Source: an uncultured Bacilli bacterium (GTDB taxonomy: Bacteria; Bacillota_I; Bacilli_A; RF39; UBA660). Taken from it: a stretch of DNA of 5,653 nucleotides. The notes beneath the pieces were generated by a model. It ran no database searches. It was not told the origin of the DNA and worked only from the letters and a program-made list of their open reading frames with translations. The translations under genes and the position numbers were made by a program. This document shows, in pieces, positions 1 to 5,401 of this stretch (positions within the stretch are counted from its first letter, which is position 1; each line of letters starts with the position of its first letter). The DNA is taken from assembly GCA_944332105.1 (NCBI GenBank), contig CALVJI010000072.1:1-5653 (forward strand), given 5' to 3'.

Positions 1-8
1 TTTACTTA

Positions 9-629
9 TCAACATGTGCTCTTTGATTTTTTATTGTATTTTAATCCACTTTTGTTTCTTTGGCTGTGAATTGTAACTAATTTTCTTTTAAATAGATATG
101 CTACATAGGTTTTAGCTAAAAAATCTGGATATTGTTCTTGTTTATTTTTTATCATTTCTTCTTTTTTTACCAGAATAAATTTCTCAGATACAATTTTTTC
201 TAAATACTGATAATTTATAACGGGGTCTTCTTTTATATCAAATATACTTAAATAAGTAGTTTTTATTTGAGTAAGTTTTAGTAGTAATTCTTTGAAAGAA
301 TGGTTCCATTTTTCTGCTTCTCCTAATAATAGGTGAGCAAGAACTAAATCATATTGTTTGTTTATTTTATCTTTACATAAATTCTTTTCTTCTAAATTAT
401 ATCTTGAACTAAAGATGTTTTCTTTTATCGAGTTTATTTTGCGAAGATCATTATAATAAGTAATTGCATCTATTTTACTTTCAGGAAACAATCGCAACAA
501 TATACTTAAACTTGTCTTTCCACTTCCTGCATCAAGAATTGTTTTTATTTCTTTTTTATTTATTTTTGCAGTAATTTTAAATAATAATTTTAAGTGTTCT
601 GAGTTTTTTAAATCTGTATATTTTTCCAT
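9..629 (-). CDS. Putative class I SAM-dependent methyltransferase, substrate unknown
   Basis: A 206-residue protein I cannot assign to a named family. It has the outline of a class I (Rossmann) methyltransferase: a glycine-rich motif I, LDAGSGKT, at residues 32-39 after a beta strand; a possible motif II region ending in Asp61; and a motif IV-like stretch YDLVLAHLLLGEAE at 93-106, followed by helix and strand segments to about residue 181. The last 25 residues are Lys/Ser/Asn-rich and look like a disordered basic tail. No catalytic motif (such as NPPY or a cysteine pair) reveals the substrate. The start lies 11 bases after the nnrD stop. The nearest AGGAG-like sequence (649-654) is about 19 bases upstream, too far for normal initiation, so translation may be coupled to nnrD. 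It stops at TGA followed directly by TAA. It is the last gene of the rhuM-nnrD unit within view. The fold call is moderate; the function is unknown. Confidence 0.6.
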   Translation of the reverse strand: MEKYTDLKNSEHLKLLFKITAKINKKEIKTILDAGSGKTSLSILLRLFPESKIDAITYYNDLRKINSIKENIFSSRYNLEEKNLCKDKINKQYDLVLAHLLLGEAEKWNHSFKELLLKLTQIKTTYLSIFDIKEDPVINYQYLEKIVSEKFILVKKEEMIKNKQEQYPDFLAKTYVAYLFKRKLVTIHSQRNKSGLKYNKKSKSTC

Positions 630-640
630 TTGAATTTCTT

Positions 641-1495
641 TTAATTTTCTCCTCTAATTCTTTGTATTGCCGCAGATATACCTTCTATAGTATCTCTAGC
701 TATCATACTGATATCAGTATGTTTTTCTGTTCCGATTTCTCCTGCCAAGCCATTTATTATTGCTCCCGCACTTACCGTTAATAAATTAAATTCTTGATAT
801 CCTAGTAAACCTACCAATATTCCCGATAATACATCGCCACTGCCACTTGTTGCCATTCCTGGAGTACCGTATTTTGTTAGGTAAACATCTGTTCCATCCG
901 TAACTATGGTTGTACTTCCTTTTAATAATAGAATCACACGATTTTCTTTAGCAAAGCTTTTAGCTATTTCTATTTTATTTTCATTAATTTCTTCTATTGT
1001 TAAATTAGTTAATCTTGAAAATTCTTTTAAATGAGGTGTTAAAACAATATGTGCTTTCGTATTTTTTAAAAGATCTAAGTGACCAACTAATGTATTTAGG
1101 CCATCTGCATCGATTATTAAGTTTCCTGTAAAATTTTCTAAAACGTATTTTAAAATACTTAAGTGCTTTTCATCAAAACCCCAGCCCATGCCCACTGCGA
1201 TTGCATCTAAATCCATAATAATTTTTTTTATGTCTTCTACATTTTCATAGGGAAATAGGGTTTGTTCTAATAATGCTGGTGCAACAAAAGAAACAATTTC
1301 TTTAGGAACAATAACTTTTACTAGTCCGCATCCTCCTCGTAAGCTTGCTAAGCTTAAAGAAGCTAATTTAACTGCTCCACTGTAATTTATTGAACCGCCT
1401 AAAATCCCTACTTTTCCAAAGTCTCCTTTATTAGCATCTTCTTTTCTTTTTTGAAATAATTCTTTAATATCTTCAATATATATACCTTTGGTCAT
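641..1495 (-). CDS. nnrD: ADP-dependent (S)-NAD(P)H-hydrate dehydratase, standalone NnrD
   Basis: Cytosolic metabolite-repair enzyme of the ribokinase-like fold. It dehydrates the S epimer of damaged, hydrated NADH or NADPH back to the normal cofactor, using ADP. The 284 residues carry the family signatures in order: KGDFGKVGILGGS at 23-35, the SLRGGCGLV segment at 51-59, GMGWG at 102-106, IDADGLN at 128-134, LTPHLKEFSRL at 152-162, LKGSTTIVTDG at 191-201 and the nucleotide-binding/catalytic GMATSGSGDVLSG at 213-225, with Asp221 as the expected catalytic base. The length fits standalone NnrD proteins such as Bacillus YxkO; the NnrE epimerase domain, fused in many bacteria, is absent and not elsewhere in the window. 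The ATG has a good ribosome binding site (GAGAGG, 1503-1508) seven bases upstream. It lies 21 bases after the restored rhuM stop and 11 bases before the methyltransferase gene, consistent with one transcript. Confidence 0.93.
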   Translation of the reverse strand: MTKGIYIEDIKELFQKRKEDANKGDFGKVGILGGSINYSGAVKLASLSLASLRGGCGLVKVIVPKEIVSFVAPALLEQTLFPYENVEDIKKIIMDLDAIAVGMGWGFDEKHLSILKYVLENFTGNLIIDADGLNTLVGHLDLLKNTKAHIVLTPHLKEFSRLTNLTIEEINENKIEIAKSFAKENRVILLLKGSTTIVTDGTDVYLTKYGTPGMATSGSGDVLSGILVGLLGYQEFNLLTVSAGAIINGLAGEIGTEKHTDISMIARDTIEGISAAIQRIRGEN

Positions 1496-1516
1496 TTTTT
1501 GTCCTCTCTTTCTCTT

Positions 1517-1675
1517 TTAATTTTCGATTTCCTTTACTTCTTCTTTTAGCATTTCTAAATAATCTTTTTCAGCTGTTGTTAAATGGGTTTTCATATATTT
1601 TTCGTATTCTTCGTGAGCCTTTTTTAAAGCCGCTTCATGAGATATCGTACCACTGTTTTTTAAATATCTTTCTTC
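1517..1675 (-). pseudogene. Out-of-frame 3' tail of the RhuM gene (52 codons)
   Basis: Reading the minus strand from 1675 gives 52 uninterrupted codons ending in TAA at 1517-1519. The peptide starts EERYLKNSGTISHEAALKKA and continues as a charged helix with HEEYEKY and KDYLEMLKEEVKEIEN. This is the usual end of RhuM-family proteins, where an FLxMT-like segment is followed by a 'xxLKNxGxISHxxALxKAxxEY' block. It has no start codon or ribosome binding site of its own, and sits one frame away from the upstream open frame. One extra base near 1675-1677 (for example ACG GAA in place of ACGAA) would join residue 276 to this tail and give a 328-residue protein of normal family length. It is therefore the displaced end of the gene, whether by a true mutation or a read error. 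Confidence 0.8.
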
Positions 1676-2502
1676 GTCATTTTTAAGAATAAATCTAATT
1701 CTTCAGTCCAGTCTTTCATAGTCATTGGGCGTCTGTCTAGAGCATTAATTTCAGCAATATCTAAGTAAGCTGATACCATTCTATTTAGTATGTTTAATTC
1801 TTCTTCTGTTAAATAATTTTTAGCAATTTCTGTTTCTTTTTTGGTTGGCATAGTACCTTTAAAATTGGTAAGTCCTAAGTTTTCTTTTTCTGAATCCACT
1901 CGATAAAAAATTACTTCTGTTGCTGTGTTTCCATGCGCGGCATAGTGCATTTTGTTTTGAACTGTTTTAAAAAAATTAATAGATAATTTATCTTTAGGAT
2001 TATAATCTATACTTGTTGCATAAATATCTAATACTTTTCGCCAGAAAACTTTTTCTGAAGATCGTATATCTCGAATTCTAGCTAGTAACTCTTCAAAATA
2101 TGGACTAGAACCATTGTTTTTTAATCTTTCATCATCCAACGAAAAACCTTTAATCATATATTCCTTTAAAATTTTTGTTGCCCAAATTCTAAACTCCGTT
2201 GCCTTTTTAGAATTTATACGATAACCTACAGCAATAATCGCATCTAAATTATAATGTTCTATACTTCTTTTTACCTCTCTAGTTCCTTCTTTTTGAACTG
2301 TTAAAATTTTCTTAACAGTTGCATTTTTTTCCAGTTCTCCTTCATTAAAAATATTTTTTAGATGAATAGATATATTGTTTTTTGTTGTACCATATAATTT
2401 TGCCATTATATCTTGGCTCATCCAAAGATCCTCATTTTGAATGTTTACGTCTACTTTTACTTGACCATCTTTTGATATATAAATAATCATGTTATTATTC
2501 AT
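1660..2502 (-). CDS. RhuM-family protein (Virulence_RhuM), C-terminus lost by frameshift
   Basis: A 280-residue protein of the RhuM family, named from a Salmonella pathogenicity island gene; its biochemical role is not established. Residues 26-52 (LWMSQDIMAKLYGTTKNNIS then IHLKNIF) form a helix-turn-helix-like N-terminal segment. Residues 84-128 hold the family core YNLDAIIAVGYRINSKKATE, FRIWATKILKEY and GFSLDDERLK. Residues 134-167 contain YFEELLARIRDIRSSEK and a conserved Trp, and 185-203 contain MHYAAHGNTATEVIFYR with two histidines. Residues 241-265 precede the usual FLxMT segment. The open frame ends abruptly after MTKKDI; the expected tail continues in another frame (1517-1675). The start is set by AAGGAGG (2509-2515) six bases before the ATG; an internal ATG at codon 5 is too far from it. 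It is first in the unit with nnrD, driven by a consensus promoter. By recollection, relatives often sit in restriction-modification or mobile loci; none is visible here. Confidence 0.88.
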   Translation of the reverse strand: MNNNMIIYISKDGQVKVDVNIQNEDLWMSQDIMAKLYGTTKNNISIHLKNIFNEGELEKNATVKKILTVQKEGTREVKRSIEHYNLDAIIAVGYRINSKKATEFRIWATKILKEYMIKGFSLDDERLKNNGSSPYFEELLARIRDIRSSEKVFWRKVLDIYATSIDYNPKDKLSINFFKTVQNKMHYAAHGNTATEVIFYRVDSEKENLGLTNFKGTMPTKKETEIAKNYLTEEELNILNRMVSAYLDIAEINALDRRPMTMKDWTEELDLFLKMTKKDI

Positions 2503-2523
2503 ATCTTTCCTCCTTGTATCTCA

Positions 2524-2552
2524 ATTATATCTTACGTACGTATGTTTGTCAA
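2524..2552 (-). promoter_or_regulatory. Consensus sigma-A promoter of the rhuM-nnrD-methyltransferase unit
   Basis: On the minus strand, TTGACA (2547-2552) and TATAAT (2524-2529) are both perfect matches to the housekeeping consensus, separated by an optimal 17 bases. The predicted start of transcription is near 2517, giving a leader of about 15 bases that consists almost wholly of the AAGGAGG ribosome binding site. It begins only seven bases downstream of the htpG terminator T-tract, so the two units are cleanly separated. Such a perfect promoter predicts strong basal transcription unless it is repressed. Confidence 0.85.
2533..2542. promoter_or_regulatory. Palindrome in the promoter spacer, possible operator
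   Basis: TACGTACGTA is a perfect 10-bp palindrome lying entirely between the -35 and -10 boxes of the rhuM promoter. A dimeric repressor bound here would block RNA polymerase, a common arrangement. The symmetry does not extend cleanly outward, with the next pair mismatched and the one after matching, and no known regulator motif is recognised. The role as operator is inference. Confidence 0.4.
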
Positions 2553-2559
2553 AATATTC

Positions 2560-2588
2560 AAAAAAATAGCTAAGGTTTCCCTTAACTA
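2560..2588 (-). terminator. Intrinsic terminator of htpG, overlapping its stop codon
   Basis: On the minus strand the arms TAGTTAAGG (2580-2588) and CCTTAGCTA (2567-2575) form a nine-pair stem with one T-G wobble, closed by a GAAA tetraloop and followed by seven T residues (2560-2566). The first three bases of the stem are the htpG TAG stop codon itself. The plus-strand side has no T-tract, so it acts in the htpG direction only. Confidence 0.87.
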
Positions 2589-4478
2589 CTTAGCCATGAA
2601 TTTGCATACTAATGAAGCTATTTCTGTTGGATTTTCTACTGGTAAACCTTCGATCATTCTAGCTTCTGCATACAAAACTTTTGCATAATCTTGGAGCTCT
2701 TCTTTGTTTTTCTTACCTAATTTCTTTAATGTTTTGGCAATTTCATGATTTTGATTAATCTCTAGCACTTTTGAAGCTTTAATACCATTATTAAGAGGCA
2801 TGTTGCTTAACGTTTTTTCCATTTCCACAGAGATTTCACCTTTACTACTCAAGCATACTGGATGATCTTTTAATTTATTAGTAAAACGAATTTCTGCTAC
2901 TTCTGGAATAGATTCTTTCATAATTTCAAATATTTCTTTAGCGTCTTCGTTTGCCTTTTTTAACTCTTCTTTTTCCTCTTCGGTATCAAAGTCTGTGTTT
3001 TCGCCACAAACATTAACAAAATTTTTCTCAGCATAATTTCTTAATGTCATAAAGACAAATTCATCTACTTGATCGGTACAATAAAGTACTTCATAGCCTT
3101 TTTCTTTGGCTGCTTCAACTTGAGGAAGCATCTTGATTTTGTCAATAGTTTCTCCACAAGCATAGTAGATATTTTTTTGTTCTTCTTTCATACGACTTAC
3201 ATAATCTTTTAAGGTTGTAGTTTTTTCTTCAAAAGAAGATGGATAAATTAATAAATCTTGTAATTTTTCTTTGTGCATACCAAAGTCATTGTAAATACCA
3301 TATTTTAATTGAAGTCCAAAATCTTTGTAGAACTTTTCATAATCTTCTTTCTTTTCTTCTAGCATCGTTTCCAATTCTTTTTTAATTTTATTTTCAATCG
3401 AATTAGCGATGGTTTTTAAAATACGATTTTGTTGTAATGTTTCTCTTGAAATGTTTAATGTTAAATCAGGACTATCTACTACACCTTTAACAAAGCTAAA
3501 GTAATCTGGAAGTAAATCAGAACATTTTTCCATGATTAGAACACCATTTGAATAAAGTTGTAATCCTTTTTCATATTCTTTTGAATAATAGTTAAATGGG
3601 GCGTGACTTGGAATATATAAAAGTGCTGTATACTCAAAAGTTCCTTCGGCTTTAATATGCATGTGTCTTAATGGTGATTCATAATCATTAAACTTGTCTT
3701 TATAAAATGTGTCATAATCTTCATCACTGACATTTTTCTTTTCTCTTCGCCAGAAAGGTGTTAAAGAGTTAATTACTTCAATTTCTGTTACTGTTTCATA
3801 TTCATCTTCGTCTGTTTCATTTTTCTTGTCTTTTAAGTGAGTGTGACTAATTTCCATTTTAATTGGATAAGTAATATAGTCGCTGTATTTACGAACTAAA
3901 GACTCTATTTCATAAGTTTCTAAGTATTTTCCATAATCCTCTTCTTCACTATCTGGTTTAATCGTTAATATTACTTCTGTACCAAATGAGTCTTTTTCAG
4001 CTTTATCAATCGTATAGCCATCTATACCACTCGATTCCCATTTAAAGGCTTCATCGCTACCATATTTTTTACTTATTACTTCTACTTTATCGGCAACCAT
4101 AAAGGCAGAATAAAAACCAACACCAAATTGACCAATAATGTCAATATTTTTCTTGTGTTCATTCTCTGTTTTGAACTCTTCAGATCCTGATTTAGCAATG
4201 GTACCTAAATTTGTTTCTAGCTCTTCTTTGCTCATACCAATACCATTGTCTTTAATAGTAAGTGTTCTTTTTTCTTTATCAACACTTAAGAAGATTTCAA
4301 AATCTTTTTTATTTACTTTGATGTTCTTATCTGTAAGCGACATATAATGTAACTTATCAATCGCATCACTTGCATTAGAGATAATTTCTCTTAAGAAGAT
4401 TTCTTTATTTGTATAAATCGAATTAATCATTAAATCCATTAATTTTTTGGACTCTGTTTTAAATTCTTTTTTCTTCAT
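2586..4478 (-). CDS. htpG: Molecular chaperone HtpG (bacterial Hsp90)
   Basis: Cytosolic ATP-dependent chaperone that works as a homodimer on partly folded client proteins, often with DnaK. The 630 residues match the family's usual length and carry all landmarks. The GHKL ATPase domain has EIISNASDAIDKL with Glu31 (catalytic) and Asn35 (Mg binding), IKDNGIGM at 75-82, LGTIAKSGSEEF at 91-102, the lid motif GQFGVGFYSAF at 116-126 and GTEVILTI at 166-173. A charged linker spans about 215-235. The middle domain has NSLTPFWRR at 237-245 and NISRETLQQ at 342-350, with Arg345 as the ATP-contacting arginine. The C-terminal dimerisation domain runs from about 510. It is intact. The ATG is preceded by AAGGTGAT (4487-4494) about eight bases upstream. 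It appears monocistronic, with its own promoter, a CIRCE operator and a terminator. Confidence 0.98.
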   Translation of the reverse strand: MKKKEFKTESKKLMDLMINSIYTNKEIFLREIISNASDAIDKLHYMSLTDKNIKVNKKDFEIFLSVDKEKRTLTIKDNGIGMSKEELETNLGTIAKSGSEEFKTENEHKKNIDIIGQFGVGFYSAFMVADKVEVISKKYGSDEAFKWESSGIDGYTIDKAEKDSFGTEVILTIKPDSEEEDYGKYLETYEIESLVRKYSDYITYPIKMEISHTHLKDKKNETDEDEYETVTEIEVINSLTPFWRREKKNVSDEDYDTFYKDKFNDYESPLRHMHIKAEGTFEYTALLYIPSHAPFNYYSKEYEKGLQLYSNGVLIMEKCSDLLPDYFSFVKGVVDSPDLTLNISRETLQQNRILKTIANSIENKIKKELETMLEEKKEDYEKFYKDFGLQLKYGIYNDFGMHKEKLQDLLIYPSSFEEKTTTLKDYVSRMKEEQKNIYYACGETIDKIKMLPQVEAAKEKGYEVLYCTDQVDEFVFMTLRNYAEKNFVNVCGENTDFDTEEEKEELKKANEDAKEIFEIMKESIPEVAEIRFTNKLKDHPVCLSSKGEISVEMEKTLSNMPLNNGIKASKVLEINQNHEIAKTLKKLGKKNKEELQDYAKVLYAEARMIEGLPVENPTEIASLVCKFMAK

Positions 4479-4501
4479 TCTTTTTCATCACCTTCATTTT
4501 A

Positions 4502-4530
4502 AGTTTAGCACGTTAAATTAGCAATGTCAA
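4502..4530 (-). promoter_or_regulatory. htpG promoter
   Basis: On the minus strand, TTGACA (4525-4530, perfect) and TAAACT (4502-4507, four of six) are separated by 17 bases. The predicted start near 4495 leaves a short leader that contains the AAGGTGAT ribosome binding site. The -35 box lies inside the CIRCE element, so a bound repressor would occlude it. Confidence 0.78.
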
Positions 4531-4544
4531 TACGAGAGTGCTAA
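4518..4544. promoter_or_regulatory. CIRCE operator (HrcA binding site) for htpG
   Basis: On the minus strand there is a perfect left half TTAGCACTC (4536-4544), a 9-base spacer (4527-4535) and a right half CATTGCTAA (4518-4526). The CIRCE consensus is TTAGCACTC-N9-GAGTGCTAA, so the left half matches at nine of nine positions and the right half at seven of nine, with exact spacing. CIRCE is bound by HrcA, whose activity depends on GroE, and is released on heat stress. The position over the -35 box supports repression of htpG. In Bacillus subtilis the classical CIRCE operons are groE and dnaK, while htpG is controlled otherwise. Confidence 0.85.
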
Positions 4545-4654
4545 TTTTATTTTTTAGAAATTTAAAAATGCTTCTATTTTTTATATTTTTTTGTCTTACA
4601 TTTAGTCTTTAATATTTTATTTAGTTAATTTTCTAGTATTTGCTTGTGTTTCCA

Positions 4655-4660
4655 TATAAT
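4655..4660 (+). promoter_or_regulatory. Possible -10 box for the regulator gene
   Basis: A perfect TATAAT on the plus strand, but with no good -35 box at the right distance and about 245 bases before the regulator's start codon. In such AT-rich sequence a chance match is quite possible. It would imply a long leader including both symmetric elements downstream. Confidence 0.25.
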
Positions 4661-4709
4661 ACTCGTTGTTGTTTTTTAATCAAGTTATACAGATATTTGT
4701 ACTTCAGAT

Positions 4710-4730
4710 AAAACTTTGAATAAAAGTTTT
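4710..4730. repeat. Short AT-rich inverted repeat
   Basis: AAAACTTT (4710-4717) and AAAGTTTT (4723-4730) are perfect inverted copies around a five-base loop, GAATA. With only one G-C pair the hairpin would be weak, and the bases after it are a mixed GTTTTG rather than a clean T-tract. It could be an operator or a chance result of composition. Confidence 0.35.
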
Positions 4731-4745
4731 GTTTTGATCATTTAT

Positions 4746-4755
4746 TTATGCATAA
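4746..4755. repeat. 10-bp palindrome TTATGCATAA
   Basis: A perfect 10-bp palindrome about 150 bases before the regulator's start codon. Short symmetric sites of this kind can serve as operators for dimeric helix-turn-helix proteins, but no second copy is visible near a promoter and the role is unproven. Confidence 0.3.
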
Positions 4756-4894
4756 CGCAAAAATTTTGTTCTAAGACTTTTTATGCTATTTAAAGAAAAT
4801 TTATTTTTTATTTCTTATGTACCAAACATGATAGTATCGCACTTTTTAGCAACTTCAACATAGAATGTCTTATGAGAAATGAGAAAATCGGCAT

Positions 4895-4901
4895 AGGTGA
4901 T
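4895..4901 (+). promoter_or_regulatory. Ribosome binding site that fixes the regulator start
   Basis: AGGTGAT ends four bases before the ATG at 4906. It matches the 3' part of the canonical AGGAGGTGAT sequence, for which such close spacing is normal, and resembles the htpG site. A GTG three codons upstream (4897-4899) lies inside this site and lacks its own, so the ATG is preferred. Confidence 0.7.
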
Positions 4902-4905
4902 TGCT

Positions 4906-5382
4906 ATGATTAATGTTGGAGAAAGAATAAAATATATTCGGGAGACCTATGATACTACACAAGAAGAATTAGGAAAAATTTTACATATAAGTAAATCTTC
5001 TGTTTGTCATTATGAAAGTAATGATCGTGATATTCCATTAAGAAATCTATCTTTAATGGCTGATTATTATGGCTTATCCATTGACTACATTTTAGGTTTA
5101 ACTTATATAAAAAAGTATCAAGACTTAAAAAAGGAAATTGATCGTAATAAAACTGGTCAAAGAATTAAAACTATTTGTACAGAACAAAAACTTACAAATG
5201 TCGCTTTAGCTAAAGAATTAAATACAACTGAATCTTGTATTCGTAAATATAAAACAGGCGAGACTCTTATTTTGACTGCCTTCGCATTGCAGTTGCATCA
5301 AAAATTTGACTATTCTATTGATTGGATTATTGGTAAGACTGAGACAAAAACAATTAAAGAAAAACAGAAGGTTTTTAATTAA
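4906..5382 (+). CDS. Tandem Cro/CI-type (XRE) helix-turn-helix regulator
   Basis: A 158-residue probable DNA-binding transcriptional regulator consisting of two XRE-type domains joined by a charged linker. Domain 1 (residues 4-66) is canonical: VGERIKYIRE, then TTQEELGKILHISKSSVCHY with the helix-turn-helix, ending SIDYILGLT. Domain 2 (83-145) starts TGQRIKTICT, has NVALAKELNTTESCIRKY, and ends SIDWIIGKT. The two align without gaps over 63 residues with 17 identities, so it arose by duplication. Domain 2 has lost the typical Gln of the second helix and its recognition helix differs, so the two may read different half-sites. A basic tail follows. There is no sensor, peptidase or membrane segment. 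It is the only plus-strand gene, divergent from htpG and convergent with a transposase remnant. The target is unknown; autoregulation is plausible. The start is ATG 4906 on ribosome-site grounds. Confidence 0.85.
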   Translation: MINVGERIKYIRETYDTTQEELGKILHISKSSVCHYESNDRDIPLRNLSLMADYYGLSIDYILGLTYIKKYQDLKKEIDRNKTGQRIKTICTEQKLTNVALAKELNTTESCIRKYKTGETLILTAFALQLHQKFDYSIDWIIGKTETKTIKEKQKVFN

Positions 5383-5401
5383 AGTATTTATTGAGAAATT
5401 T

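Larger units (their letters stand above)
4545..4894. other. AT-rich intergenic region between htpG and the divergent regulator
   Basis: About 350 bases without a convincing gene, very rich in T and A. It must contain the promoter of the plus-strand regulator. The best plus-strand box is TATAAT at 4655-4660, but its -35 partner 17 bases upstream (TCTAGT) is poor and it would give a leader of over 230 bases. A weaker TTGTTC at 4766-4771 lies nearer. Two symmetric elements are visible: an 8-bp inverted repeat at 4710-4730 and a 10-bp palindrome at 4746-4755. No tRNA, riboswitch, terminator of standard form or repeat array is seen. Confidence 0.6.

Noticed and set aside
1..8. Possible start of another feature at the left edge
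   Set aside because: Only eight bases remain after the methyltransferase stop codon; nothing can be said.
4138..4347. A 69-codon plus-strand open frame
   Set aside because: It lies wholly inside htpG on the opposite strand, has a low-complexity Ser/Leu/Phe composition and no ribosome binding site; it is a shadow of the htpG coding sequence.
4545..4620. T-rich runs after the CIRCE element as terminators
   Set aside because: They have no stable hairpin in front of them on either strand; they reflect base composition.
4897..4905. Alternative GTG start three codons upstream for the regulator
   Set aside because: The GTG lies within the AGGTGAT ribosome binding site that serves the ATG at 4906, and no other such site precedes it; the XRE domain begins after the ATG.
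4815..4943. A 43-codon open stretch on the minus strand with protein-like text such as HKTFYVEVAKKCDTIMFGT
   Set aside because: It has no plausible start codon apart from one Met near the end, overlaps the regulator's start region antisense, and I recognise no family. It could be a gene remnant but is too short to support.
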